Virus record (IMG/VR): IMGVR_UViG_3300028197_000003
Span: 124,001-188,000 of that record
Origin: a virus
Strand: one strand, 5' to 3'
Length of the DNA: 64,000 nt
The position numbers and the translations under genes are program-made. This document shows positions 32,262 to 41,476 of the stretch, in pieces. The notes beneath the pieces are model-generated. The model did no database searches and was not told where the DNA came from. It saw only the letters and a program-made list of their open reading frames with translations. Positions within the stretch are counted from its first letter, which is position 1. Each line of letters opens with the position of its first letter.

Positions 32262-33873
32262 CGTACAGTCTGTTACTCCCATGATTGCCCCATTGAGGGA
32301 CAAGGTGGAGCAACAAGCTGCAGCCTTAGAAGAAAATTCTGATAAAACAAATGTAAACATTCGGCGTTTGGGACGTATTGTCCTTGACATGGAAAGAATG
32401 GATGCTAGCATGAAGGTCATGCGTGCAGATATTCGGAAAGATATTGTAGCGAGACGGCGATATTACAATGAAGAGCGGAAACTCCTAAAGAAAGATATCA
32501 AGCAGACAGAGCAGCTTGGTACTATGTTCTTGGGGTTTAGAAGTGTTCTTGCTGCAGTATCTGGTGCAAGTGCCTTGCGAGAATTCTCTCAAGGTGATAT
32601 AGTGGGAGGATTGCAGGATAGTTCAATTGCGATTACCGCGATGCTTCCTGAAATTACAACCGCAGTATTGGGAGCAGTAGGTTTGGCATTAGGATTGAAA
32701 GGAGGCAGGCGCGGACCCCAAGGGGGACCTAAATCTGCTGTTCCTCGTGGAAAGATGGCAGGTCCTACACCAACTGCTCCTCGTGGAAAGATGGCAGGTC
32801 GTCTGGGTCTTCTGTCTTTGATACCACTAGCGTTGCTTGGTGGATCGATGTTGATGGGACGTGGAGATGGTGCAGATGAAAAAAGATCTGAAATAACTCA
32901 ACAGCAAGTTTTTGCCAGTAAAACGATTACTTCTCAAGATGTAGATTTTTTTAGTGCCACAGTTTCTAAATTTAGTCGGATAGTTTCTTCACTTTTAGGT
33001 AAAGAAATACAAGATCCTACTATCAATATAAAGAAAGATGATGATGGAAATATCATAAATCCAACCACACAGGATTCTAATAATACCAAAACTAAAACAC
33101 CACAAACTGGTCTACTTACTCGTGTAAACAGGACTGCTGATAGTGATGCTAAGAAAGAGGCACTTATTCAGTTAGTAAAGCAAGCTGAGGGAACTGCTGA
33201 TGCTGATGGTTCAGGATATAACAAATTTGTTGGAGGAGATACCAGCGTCAATATTACTGAGATGACTGGTACGGAAGTTATGATAGAGCAAAAGCGTCGT
33301 CTCGCTTCAGGCGAAGCTTACAGTTTTACTGATTCTACGGGAAGACGGCAGAGAAGTGCCGCTGTAGGGGCAGGTCAATTCCTGAAACCTGAACAGATAA
33401 TGCTCTCCATGAAATTGGATCCTGATAAGACCAAAATGACTGCTGAAGTTCAAGATCAGATGATTTTGCATTTAGCACGAAAAACCCGTAAGGTAAATGA
33501 ACAGGATGGGATTGATGGTCCTGAGATGGAACGTCTAGGTATGGAGTGGGCAGGGTTGACTTCATATCATGGGCAGAGAAATATTAGTGGTGCTCAGTCA
33601 ATTCAAAATTATAACAATATTTTGAATGATATTATGAAAGAAAGGGGTGAAGAAAAGAAAGAGGAAAAGAACCTTGACCCTTTGGGGGATCAATCATTTT
33701 TACCGAATATAGATCCTCCTGCTTCTAATGAACCACGAGTTGCCGCTCTGGCACCTGAACCACCATCTCCTGCATCAATTACAGTGGATCCTAATTCTAG
33801 GGGTACCACTGGGAGTGAGATTGCATCTTCAGCATTGTTGATTCAATATAACGTACCAGTATTGTTAGGATGA
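32248..33873 (+). CDS. Tail hub/tape-measure-region protein with lysozyme-like domain
   Basis: 541 aa. Residues 10-90 are a basic coiled-coil-like helix, then hydrophobic Gly/Ala helices (about 100-150 and 180-210). Residues 310-415 look like a muramidase domain: QAEGT (candidate catalytic Glu314), GYNKFVGG, and SAAVGAGQFLKPEQ as in phage lysozymes (SAAGAYQFL). The C-terminus is acidic and Pro-rich. A short internal duplication PRGKMAGPTPTAPRGKMAG lies near residue 170. It may cut peptidoglycan during DNA injection; the gp5-like protein lacks such a domain. Confidence 0.65.
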   Translation: MPDSNVQSVTPMIAPLRDKVEQQAAALEENSDKTNVNIRRLGRIVLDMERMDASMKVMRADIRKDIVARRRYYNEERKLLKKDIKQTEQLGTMFLGFRSVLAAVSGASALREFSQGDIVGGLQDSSIAITAMLPEITTAVLGAVGLALGLKGGRRGPQGGPKSAVPRGKMAGPTPTAPRGKMAGRLGLLSLIPLALLGGSMLMGRGDGADEKRSEITQQQVFASKTITSQDVDFFSATVSKFSRIVSSLLGKEIQDPTINIKKDDDGNIINPTTQDSNNTKTKTPQTGLLTRVNRTADSDAKKEALIQLVKQAEGTADADGSGYNKFVGGDTSVNITEMTGTEVMIEQKRRLASGEAYSFTDSTGRRQRSAAVGAGQFLKPEQIMLSMKLDPDKTKMTAEVQDQMILHLARKTRKVNEQDGIDGPEMERLGMEWAGLTSYHGQRNISGAQSIQNYNNILNDIMKERGEEKKEEKNLDPLGDQSFLPNIDPPASNEPRVAALAPEPPSPASITVDPNSRGTTGSEIASSALLIQYNVPVLLG

Positions 33874-35672
33874 AGAATATAAAACCATTATCTAATATCC
33901 TCAAGCAGAGAAATACGGAAGCTTTTAGACTTTATGAAAGAAGTCTAAAACTGAAAAAAGAACTTGTCAAAAAGCGTGGCGAAGCGTTTGATAGGTTGAA
34001 GAGTGAACTTGCTATTTCTAAAGAAAAGGAAGGAGGAGGAGGACTCAATGGTTTATTAGGTTTAGGTGGTGCTGCCGCTACAGGCGGTCTTATAAGAAGT
34101 CTTAGAAATAGGTTTCTAAAACCAAAAGGTCCTAATGGTGGAGGACCTAAAGGTGGAGGACCTAAAGGTGGAGGACCTAGAGGTGGAGGACCTAGAGGTG
34201 GAGGAGTTACACCTGCTAATAAAATTGTTCCGAGTAAAGGTCTTAGGGGAGGTGCAGGTAAACCATCTGTGAGTGGTGGACTGAAGGGTGGTTTGCGAAT
34301 GGGCAAATTCAATGCCGCTGCAACAGTTGCACTGACAGGTGTCGATTATGGGTTACGACTCAATGATGGTCAGACACAAGTTCAGGCAACTTCTGGTGCA
34401 CTTAGCACAACAGCAGGTGGTTTGGTAGGTATGGCTGCTGGTGCCAAAGGTGGTGCTGTATTGGGTGCTGGTATTGGTGCCTTCTTTGGTGGAGTAGGTG
34501 CGGTTCCTGGTGCTGCTATTGGTGGTGTTTTGGGTGGTTTGCTAGGAAGTTTTGGTGGTGCAACTTTAGGTGCTGGCATTTCCGATAAAGTAACTGGCGT
34601 AGGTGCAGATGAGCGACGAAAGGAAGAAGAGAAAAAACAAAGACTTAGTCAAGTAAAGAGTAATTTTGGTGGTGCTATTGAGGAATTTGATAGTGCTTTA
34701 GATCGTTTTGCATTACTTGCAAGGAAAAAAATATATTTTATTGATGATGAATATATTATTGATCTGAATGATGATAATGATATCCGTGATAGTGCTAGCA
34801 GTAAAAATCAGGGACCCACGCCAGATCTAAACGGTGGTGGCAACGTATTTGAAGCAGAGATTGAAGGAAAGACTGAAAAACACTCTGGAGGAAACCGAGA
34901 GTTTAGGTATTCTCGTAGTTATACTCCTACTGGTATAGATTATGATAAAATTCCAAGCACACCTAGCAATAAGGTTGTGCCAACTGAGCAGTTACCTATT
35001 CTAGTCAGACCCCACATAGAGGAGTTTGACATTGAAAATACTAAGGAACAAAGAATTGATACTCCTTATGGAACACTAATTCGTAAACCTGCAACAGTAT
35101 TTGCTCCAGCAGGATTTATGTTTGTAAATAAGGATCGTCAAGAAGATAGAAGATTTAGGGCAGAACAGAGCATCAGATCTGCAGCCTCTACAACGACAGC
35201 TTTGGCTACTGCGGGGTTGACTGCTGCTGCAGCAGGTAAGAAGCGTAAAGGTTCTTCTAAACCTGTAGTTAGACCTGCTAAAGTTCAACCTAAAGTTCCA
35301 CCTAAAGTTCAACCTACTAATAATGTAGTCCCATCAAATCTAGGACCTAAGCCTGTCAAGAAGCCATCATCACCGGACATGCTTAGACCAAAAGTTGAAA
35401 CCTCAGTTCAACCTGCAATTCCAAATTCTAAAGATCTTTCATTTGCATCTTTGGCACCTCTTTATACTTCTGGTCAAGGATCCAATTTTTCTTCAATGGT
35501 TCTTCCTTTGCTTGGTGCTGGAATGTTCTTAGGTGGAGCGGGTAAAGCTAAAGAGAAGAGCATGCCATTTTTACCTCCTAGCTCTCCTTCTAAGAACATT
35601 AGTATGCCAAAAACTATCTTACCCTACTCTAAATACCTTGAGTATGAATCTTATATGAAGGTCTGGAAATGA
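33870..35672 (+). CDS. Gly-rich tape-measure-like structural protein
   Basis: 600 aa. Basic helical N-terminus, a GGGPK/GGGPR repeat (residues about 90-112), a long hydrophobic Gly/Ala segment (residues 165-250) typical of tape-measure or membrane-pore segments, then a charged and Pro/Val/Lys-rich C-terminal half. It lies between gp26-like and gp27-like genes, where T4 has gp29. Assignment as tape measure is by composition and position. It overlaps its neighbours by 4 nt. Confidence 0.55.
   Translation: MKNIKPLSNILKQRNTEAFRLYERSLKLKKELVKKRGEAFDRLKSELAISKEKEGGGGLNGLLGLGGAAATGGLIRSLRNRFLKPKGPNGGGPKGGGPKGGGPRGGGPRGGGVTPANKIVPSKGLRGGAGKPSVSGGLKGGLRMGKFNAAATVALTGVDYGLRLNDGQTQVQATSGALSTTAGGLVGMAAGAKGGAVLGAGIGAFFGGVGAVPGAAIGGVLGGLLGSFGGATLGAGISDKVTGVGADERRKEEEKKQRLSQVKSNFGGAIEEFDSALDRFALLARKKIYFIDDEYIIDLNDDNDIRDSASSKNQGPTPDLNGGGNVFEAEIEGKTEKHSGGNREFRYSRSYTPTGIDYDKIPSTPSNKVVPTEQLPILVRPHIEEFDIENTKEQRIDTPYGTLIRKPATVFAPAGFMFVNKDRQEDRRFRAEQSIRSAASTTTALATAGLTAAAAGKKRKGSSKPVVRPAKVQPKVPPKVQPTNNVVPSNLGPKPVKKPSSPDMLRPKVETSVQPAIPNSKDLSFASLAPLYTSGQGSNFSSMVLPLLGAGMFLGGAGKAKEKSMPFLPPSSPSKNISMPKTILPYSKYLEYESYMKVWK
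34137..34205 (+). repeat. 15-nt tandem repeat coding for GGGPK/R
   Basis: Four full units and one partial unit of GGTGGAGGACCTAAA with AAA/AGA variation, in frame within the tape-measure-like gene. Confidence 0.85.
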
Positions 35673-36922
35673 AGAAGTGGTTGAATGCCTATGAAGCTAA
35701 GTCACTAAACATATTTCCAGAAGGTAAAGAACCATTTTCCTTGATTGGTCAGTTTCAAGGTCTTAGATATGAAGAAGGAGTTGGTAAAACCTTGAGGGTC
35801 ACTATTATGATTGCGGACACTTTTGGGTTGTCCCAAGCATTGCCGATCAGACCTGGAAATAAAATTGAGTTGCTGTTTACTCATCCTAGTGCTAAAGAAC
35901 CATTTGAGTTCTCTGCTAAAAAGAAGAATGAGTTGTTGATTGTAAATATTGCTGGTGAGAGTGGAAACTCAAAACGACACACTTATGTTTTGGAGTGCGT
36001 CACAAAGACAACCATGTCTAACCTGACAACTAGAACAATCAAAAGATATAAAGGTAAGATTACAGATAGTGTTGATAAAGTTCTAAAAGAAGTGTTAGAG
36101 GTTGATCCTAGTAGAATCAACATTCCACATCCCGCCATGAATGAATACTCATTTACTGGTAATTACAACCCACCATTGAAACAGATTAGTAGACTGGCAT
36201 CTAAATGTGTTGGTGAAATGAAAGGCAAGTCTTCTGCTGAAAGTGGAAGTGCAGGATATGTTCTATGTGAAGGAGAACGAAAAGGATATAGTTTCTTTTC
36301 TGTTGACAAGGCATTGCAGGAAGAAGCTGCATTCGGATATGAGCAATTAGCGTATTTTGATTCTACAAAGGTCAATAACTTTGCTGCTGTAGATACGCCA
36401 AGATTTGTTGAAAGTCATGATATCGTAAAAAAACTGATGGTTGGGCAATACAAATCAGCTAACTGGTATTATAATATTATTGATCGCACCCCACACTTCG
36501 TAGAATATAGTTACAAGGATAGTAAACTGGATTCTGCAAATGAAGATCAGTATATCCCTAACAAAATTGATGAAAAGTATTCAAGAATTTTTCTAAATGT
36601 TCTTGATGTTGGTGCGATGGCAGAGAAAAAAGTAGAACTGAAAAACACTGCAGAAACTATTGCTTGGCGACAGGCACATGCGACTGGTAGATTTCAATCT
36701 CTTTTTTCTCAGTCTTTAGAATTGACTATTCCTATGAACTTGAGTTTAGAAGTTGGAATGATTTTGAAAATGTCATTTCCCCTACTAAATACAGAGTCTG
36801 GCATGAATCCATCTTCTGGTAATTACATGATTGCTAAAATTGCCCATCAATTTGGTGATCCCCAAGGTGATGTTACTGGAATATCATTAGTTAGAGATTC
36901 TTTCGCATTTTACTCTAAATGA
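35669..36922 (+). CDS. Baseplate hub protein gp27-like
   Basis: 417 aa. A beta-rich N-terminus (GQFQGLRYEEGVGKTLRV), hub-type KRYKGKITDSVDKVLKEVL, and a C-terminal GNYMIAKIAHQF...TGISLVRDSF motif match gp27-like hub proteins that form the trimeric ring holding gp5. Position directly before the gp5-like gene supports this. Confidence 0.75.
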   Translation: MKKWLNAYEAKSLNIFPEGKEPFSLIGQFQGLRYEEGVGKTLRVTIMIADTFGLSQALPIRPGNKIELLFTHPSAKEPFEFSAKKKNELLIVNIAGESGNSKRHTYVLECVTKTTMSNLTTRTIKRYKGKITDSVDKVLKEVLEVDPSRINIPHPAMNEYSFTGNYNPPLKQISRLASKCVGEMKGKSSAESGSAGYVLCEGERKGYSFFSVDKALQEEAAFGYEQLAYFDSTKVNNFAAVDTPRFVESHDIVKKLMVGQYKSANWYYNIIDRTPHFVEYSYKDSKLDSANEDQYIPNKIDEKYSRIFLNVLDVGAMAEKKVELKNTAETIAWRQAHATGRFQSLFSQSLELTIPMNLSLEVGMILKMSFPLLNTESGMNPSSGNYMIAKIAHQFGDPQGDVTGISLVRDSFAFYSK

Positions 36923-36953
36923 CTAACATTTTTATTGGCAAGGAGAAAACCTA

Positions 36954-37184
36954 ATGTCACAACCACGACAGAAAGATCCATCTGATCCACTTTATGATGC
37001 AAATGATAAGTGGAATGAGTATAAAGTAGATCTACATTGTAATGAAAAACACTCACCTGATGAGTGGGATCCTACTACAGAAGGTAGGATTGCTAATCCA
37101 GAGAATCGTCACCAAGATAAGGTGTTAGATAAGTTCTGTGATGATCACCCTGGTTCACCTATGTGTAAAGTATTCGACGACTAA
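36954..37184 (+). CDS. Small protein with a CP12-like C-terminal Cys loop
   Basis: 76 aa, acidic. The last 16 residues, FCDDHPGSPMCKVFDD, match the C-terminal CX8C loop of CP12 (C62 and C71, with Pro after the first Cys and a terminal acidic VFDD). In CP12 this loop binds GAPDH and PRK to shut down the Calvin cycle. The central AWD-VEEL motif and the second Cys pair are missing; only C29 is present. Either a reduced CP12-like inhibitor or a small hub protein with convergent ending. Confidence 0.55.
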   Translation: MSQPRQKDPSDPLYDANDKWNEYKVDLHCNEKHSPDEWDPTTEGRIANPENRHQDKVLDKFCDDHPGSPMCKVFDD

Positions 37185-37190
37185 CGAGTA

Positions 37191-39362
37191 ATGATTGACG
37201 ACAGGAGTATTGAGTCTAAATTTGCAGGACGCGATGGGTTTCACTGGTTCATTGGACAAGTGCCTATTGATTCTTCATGGAGAGAATTTCCTGGCGACAA
37301 ACAATCCCGCAAGTATGGTTATCGTGTCAAGGTAAGAGTTCTAGGCAAACATCCTTCTACAGATGATGTAAAGGATGAGGAGTTGCCATGGGCACACATC
37401 CTCGTTCCTGCTAATCAGGGAGCAGGTGTAAACTATGCTGGTGTCAGTAACTTTATCCAGGGTGGAGAAACTGTTATTGGTTTCTATGCTGATGGGGAGG
37501 ATGCTCAGCAACCAATTATTCTAGGTGCTTTATATCAGCACTCTTTGATCAAAAATGCAACAAAGTGGGATGATGTTCTAGAAAAAGGAACATCTGGATT
37601 TTCTGCTATCACAGTTGATTCTGTGTTAGAAACTGGTGGATCTGAGACATCACTGGGTGCCACTGTACGTCCCACACGTAAGGCGAAACCTGCACCAGTT
37701 GGTAGTATTCCTAATAATGATCAAGAAATTGATGATAAAGACGGTAAACCAGTTCAAACTGCCACCCGCCATATTTTAGACAAACCTGTTGAGATTAGGA
37801 AGGCAGTCAAATGTGACGTTCCTAAGTCTGCTATGGGTGATGTTGCAAAGACTATGCAGTCTTTCATTGAGGTTATCAAAGGGTTAGAAGAAAATAAAAA
37901 AGGATTTGTTGATCCTATTTTGAATAGAGTGGTCAACATCGATAAGATTATTGGTGAGGCATCTGACAGAATTTCTGGCAATATGAGTAATGTGATCCGA
38001 CAAGCACGTAAGGATCTATTTGAAGATATTGATGAGAAAGTTGGGGATGTTCTTACATTTTTGTCTCCTGATAATCTAATCAAAAAGTTAGAACTGAAGA
38101 AACAAAAGGATATTGCTTATTGTTTGATGGAGAACGTAATCAACGGTCTCCGTGACATGATCGGTAAATTCCTGAAAGGAATGCTTGGAAAGATCATCAA
38201 CTTCCCACTCTGCGCGGCGGAACAGTTTCTAGGTGGTTTGATCTCCAAAATTACTGACACGATTCAGGGTCTTCTCGGACCAGTTTTAGGTGCTATCGGA
38301 TCGTTGGCAGGCATGGCTCTGGGTAACTTTAGTTCTATCATGAACAAAGCAACTGGTGCTTTGCAGGCAGGTTTGAAGTTGATGGAATGTGAAGGTTCTT
38401 CATGTGATCCTCAACCTTTTGATTGGGCAGCAAACGTTGGACCTGATCCAAAGAAGGTTTTGGACTTGAAGCGTATGTTGGATGTGGGTGGTTTGATTGA
38501 TGGTATTGATAAAGGTGTAGAAGGTTTCCTTGAAGACACTTTCCCATTCATGGCTCAGGCAAAAGAAGCAGCAGGTACTATTGATACTCTCAAGGGAACA
38601 TTGGAAAAAGTTGGGTCTGCTGGAAAAATTCTGGGTGGTGTAACTGCTGACCTAGCAGGTGGTTGTAATACCAGTGCATTTGAATGTGGACCGCCAAGTA
38701 TCGAACTCTTTGGTGGTGGTGGAATTGGTGCTGTTGCTAAAGCAGTGGTCAATTCTGTTGGTGAAGTTGTTGGTGCAAAGATGGAAGATTTGGGATTAGG
38801 TTTTGATGATGTGCCGTTTGTTTCTATCGTAGACCGTTGTAATAATGGTAAGGGTGCCACTGGCACTGCCGTTATGAAAGACGGAAAAATTACTAATATT
38901 ATTATTACCAATCCTGGATCTGGTTATCTTGGTGGGGGAAGTGTTACTGTGGATACACTCACGCCTACCGGAATTGATTCCGATGGCAATGTGATCCAGG
39001 AAGTAATACAGACTGAAACGCAAAGACCTGGTGGAATTTCTGAGAGTGGTGAACAAGTAATCGGACAAGTTGATGGTATCCAAGTTATCATAACTGGTAA
39101 TGGTTATGAGGAAGGAGACACTATTGTTACTGAAAATGGTGGGATATTGACTCCTATCATAGAAAATGGTAGAATTCTAGGTGCAACTGGTATTGTAGAC
39201 ATTGGTTTGGAGAAAATTCCCGCACTAAGAATCAAGTCTAAGACAGGTTTTGGTGCTTACATTCGACCCGTAACGACATTCACCAATGTCAAAAAATATG
39301 ACAAACCTGTTCTTCCATCTGCTCAAGTGATCACAGTTATTGACTGCCCTAAAGGATACTAA
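37191..39362 (+). CDS. 5: Baseplate hub/spike protein gp5-like
   Basis: 723 aa. The N-terminal 120 residues fit the gp5 OB-fold: WFIGQV, YRVKVRVLGKHP, LPWAHILVP, GGETVIGFYADGEDAQQPIILG. Residues 200-530 are helical and Gly/Ala-rich; residues 540-723 carry GSGYLGGGSVTV-type beta repeats. No T4 lysozyme domain is visible. It forms the central spike base with the gp27-like protein. It overlaps the next spike gene by one base. Confidence 0.8.
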   Translation: MIDDRSIESKFAGRDGFHWFIGQVPIDSSWREFPGDKQSRKYGYRVKVRVLGKHPSTDDVKDEELPWAHILVPANQGAGVNYAGVSNFIQGGETVIGFYADGEDAQQPIILGALYQHSLIKNATKWDDVLEKGTSGFSAITVDSVLETGGSETSLGATVRPTRKAKPAPVGSIPNNDQEIDDKDGKPVQTATRHILDKPVEIRKAVKCDVPKSAMGDVAKTMQSFIEVIKGLEENKKGFVDPILNRVVNIDKIIGEASDRISGNMSNVIRQARKDLFEDIDEKVGDVLTFLSPDNLIKKLELKKQKDIAYCLMENVINGLRDMIGKFLKGMLGKIINFPLCAAEQFLGGLISKITDTIQGLLGPVLGAIGSLAGMALGNFSSIMNKATGALQAGLKLMECEGSSCDPQPFDWAANVGPDPKKVLDLKRMLDVGGLIDGIDKGVEGFLEDTFPFMAQAKEAAGTIDTLKGTLEKVGSAGKILGGVTADLAGGCNTSAFECGPPSIELFGGGGIGAVAKAVVNSVGEVVGAKMEDLGLGFDDVPFVSIVDRCNNGKGATGTAVMKDGKITNIIITNPGSGYLGGGSVTVDTLTPTGIDSDGNVIQEVIQTETQRPGGISESGEQVIGQVDGIQVIITGNGYEEGDTIVTENGGILTPIIENGRILGATGIVDIGLEKIPALRIKSKTGFGAYIRPVTTFTNVKKYDKPVLPSAQVITVIDCPKGY

Positions 39363-39892
39363 TGTCAAAATCTCCACCATATATTGTCAATCATCCTGAA
39401 GATGGTTCTTTCCGTATCGGTAAAGAGGAAGATGGAAAGGCAGTAAGAAAGGCACAAATTTGTGCTGCTGCTGGATCTGCTGCATCTTTGAGAATTTTTG
39501 AGGACGGTGGATGGGAACTCCGCGCCACTGAAAATGAACAGGGTTCTAATATCCTTCAGACTGGTGCTGGTCCCATCAATATAAAGTCTGATGGTGATAT
39601 AAACATTGATTGTAAGGGAACTTTCTCGGTGATGGCGAAGGACATCATCATGAAAGCGACTGACGCAAAGATTGGTGACATATTCTTGCATGCTGAGCAT
39701 GACATTCATCTCCAGGGCAAGAACTTTGCTAAATTGATTGGGCACAACACCACTGTCACTGCCAATGATAAATTGATTACAAACTCAAAAGGTTTCAATA
39801 TTATTATTGGAGACATGGTTCGCATCCATGAACCACAATCCAAACTCATTCCCGGTCCTCTTGGGGATTATATCAACTCACTGGTAGAATAA
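39362..39892 (+). CDS. Beta-helical spike protein (gp5 C-terminal/VgrG-like)
   Basis: 176 aa with regularly spaced short beta repeats (INIKSDGDINIDCKGTFSV, IFLHAEHDIHLQGKN) like the trimeric needle of gp5 or VgrG. In T4 this is part of gp5 itself. Here it is a separate ORF immediately after the gp5-like gene, so the membrane-piercing needle is probably a separate subunit. Confidence 0.7.
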   Translation: MSKSPPYIVNHPEDGSFRIGKEEDGKAVRKAQICAAAGSAASLRIFEDGGWELRATENEQGSNILQTGAGPINIKSDGDINIDCKGTFSVMAKDIIMKATDAKIGDIFLHAEHDIHLQGKNFAKLIGHNTTVTANDKLITNSKGFNIIIGDMVRIHEPQSKLIPGPLGDYINSLVE

Positions 39893-40695
39893 TGGCAGGC
39901 ATTAGAGATATTGAGACGGGTAAAGTCTACATTGGTAGAGAAGATCCCAAAAAACTTGACACTGCTGCTGATACCTTAGATGGTGATGCACCATTCAATG
40001 GTACTCTTGTTGTCACAGGACCAGCAATTGCTGGAAAGCATTCAGGTTATGCAAAAGCAACTGTAAACATTGGCACAGACCTTGATGAATTCAAGTCTGG
40101 TGTTACAGGACGGGCACTCCAAGTTGATGGTGACGTTGAAGTCATTGGTGAAGTAGCAGAAAACGCTGTTTACATTGATGGTGATGTGTACATCACTGGC
40201 AAAGTTGACTGCCTGAACAAAGGCAGACTGGCATCCAGGTTCTCTACAGCAGATGCTCTGGGTAAGTCATTTGACATCCAGCACCCCACAAAAGAAGGTC
40301 ATCGACTGCGCTATGCATGTATCGAGGGTCCTGAGGTTGCTGTGTATCACCGTGGCAGACTCACTGGTGAGACTGAGATCCTGCTGCCGGACTACTGGGT
40401 CAACTTGGTTCATGAGAACAGCATAACTGTCTCCATCACGCCTATTGGAGCACAACAGGACATCATTGTCAAGGACTTCGACAACACTAAAATTGTATTG
40501 GAGTCTAGTACAGACATTGATTGTTTCTACCATGTTTATGGTGAGAGGAAGGATATCAACCCCCTCATCATTGACTATGCAGGCAAGACTTGGGAAGATT
40601 ATCCTGATCCAAACGTCTTTATGGCACCAGATGATGAAGAACGTAATATTTTAGATGAACGTTACCGTGGACCTCAAAACACAGTTACAAAGTGA
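39892..40695 (+). CDS. Virion protein with conserved C-terminal beta domain
   Basis: 267 aa. The N-terminal half has beta-repeat character (ALQVDGDVEVIGEV, YIDGDVYITGKV). The C-terminal half carries GKSFDIQHPTKEGHRLRYA and CIEGPEVAVYHRG, a module common in cyanophage fibre and spike proteins that may help trimer folding or capping. Probably part of the spike tip or a fibre. Confidence 0.65.
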   Translation: MAGIRDIETGKVYIGREDPKKLDTAADTLDGDAPFNGTLVVTGPAIAGKHSGYAKATVNIGTDLDEFKSGVTGRALQVDGDVEVIGEVAENAVYIDGDVYITGKVDCLNKGRLASRFSTADALGKSFDIQHPTKEGHRLRYACIEGPEVAVYHRGRLTGETEILLPDYWVNLVHENSITVSITPIGAQQDIIVKDFDNTKIVLESSTDIDCFYHVYGERKDINPLIIDYAGKTWEDYPDPNVFMAPDDEERNILDERYRGPQNTVTK

Positions 40696-40964
40696 ATTTT
40701 TTCAGTATTTTTCTTGTTATGACTATGTGGGTTCAAGTCCCACAGTGGTTAGATGATTGGTCGCATTGCGCTGTGGATCTGCCTGACAGCAGTTGTCACT
40801 GGTATATCGTTAGTCCCGATAGCACTTTCGGTCAAGGATTTGACTGGGCAACTGCTCCCTGGTTTGATGTAAATGGTTTGTTAGATATTGCACATTTGCA
40901 TGATGATGTGGTAAAATCTAAGAAACAGTACACTTTAGATAAACTACAAGATGACAACAATTGA
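40692..40964 (+). CDS. Small Trp-rich hypothetical protein
   Basis: 90 aa if the GTG overlapping the upstream stop is used; the ATGs at 40719 and 40725 give about 81 or 79 residues (MWVQVPQWLDD) and look equally likely. Aromatic-rich with two Cys in the first half and a charged helix at the C-terminus. No family recognised. A tRNA T-arm-like sequence inside it appears coincidental. Confidence 0.55.
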   Translation: MNFFSIFLVMTMWVQVPQWLDDWSHCAVDLPDSSCHWYIVSPDSTFGQGFDWATAPWFDVNGLLDIAHLHDDVVKSKKQYTLDKLQDDNN

Positions 40965-41190
40965 ATTTCGAGGGAAAGTAACTGTCGATGGAATCATTGA
41001 TCTTCCTGAAGAATGGTATGGCAAAGTTGATGTGAACTCTATTCATGTGCAACTGACTGCCAACACTTGCTTCCAAGAACTTTTTGTTGAGTCAATCCCC
41101 TATGGCAGAACTGTAAAGGTTCGTAATCAAGGAGGAGGAAAAATTGATGCATATTTTACTGTTACAGCAGTGTTGACAACAGAAGATTGA
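40951..41190 (+). CDS. Small beta-rich hypothetical protein
   Basis: 79 aa with alternating strands (IEFRGKVTVDGII, VQLTANTCFQELFVES, GGKIDAYFTVTAVL). Probably a small virion or adaptor protein given its place between baseplate and fibre genes. No family recognised. Overlaps the previous gene by 14 nt. Confidence 0.6.
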   Translation: MTTIEFRGKVTVDGIIDLPEEWYGKVDVNSIHVQLTANTCFQELFVESIPYGRTVKVRNQGGGKIDAYFTVTAVLTTED

Positions 41191-41201
41191 AGAAGTATAC
41201 T
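41173..41201 (+). promoter_or_regulatory. sigma-70 promoter
   Basis: TTGACA (41173-41178), 17-nt spacer, TATACT (41196-41201). The start near 41208 is 19 nt before the ATG at 41227. The -35 lies in the end of the upstream gene. Confidence 0.75.
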
Positions 41202-41226
41202 AGTAAAGTTCTACCATCATAAGTCT

Positions 41227-41415
41227 ATGTTTGACTCCGAGCATGTAACAAAAATTGAGGTCAACGTTCCTGCTCGAAAATTTGTAATTCATGGAGCTGA
41301 TGGTTCACGTCGTTCTCTGGAATGTCCTGAAACCGATCAATTCATGAATGTATGGGAAATCGTTCAGTTAGCAACTGAAATTGACGAAGAAATCAAGATG
41401 GTTAGCTGCATCTGA
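41227..41415 (+). CDS. Small hypothetical protein
   Basis: 62 aa, beta-rich N-terminal half and a helical C-terminus. It stands alone between structural blocks with its own near-consensus sigma-70 promoter, implying early expression unlike its late-type neighbours. No family recognised. Confidence 0.65.
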   Translation: MFDSEHVTKIEVNVPARKFVIHGADGSRRSLECPETDQFMNVWEIVQLATEIDEEIKMVSCI

Positions 41416-41437
41416 CTTAGTAGTCCGGGCACCGCTC

Positions 41438-41444
41438 CTAAATA
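41438..41444 (+). promoter_or_regulatory. T4-type late promoter box
   Basis: CTAAATA, 32 nt before the ATG of the giant structural gene at 41477. Confidence 0.55.
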
Positions 41445-41476
41445 ATCTGAAGGAATGGTGTCTGGATTCATAGGTA

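Noticed and set aside
33932-34312. Pro-rich minus-strand ORF (126 aa)
   Set aside because: It is the reverse complement of the GGGPK repeat of the tape-measure-like gene.
35628-36790. CTAAATA boxes inside coding regions (for example near 35632 and 36783)
   Set aside because: No gene start lies at the proper distance; these show the background rate of the short motif.
40727-40743. tRNA T-arm-like sequence GTGGGTTCAAGTCCCAC
   Set aside because: The T-stem and loop are perfect, but no acceptor, D or anticodon arms can be found around it and it is read as codons of a small gene. Likely coincidence or at most a tRNA remnant.
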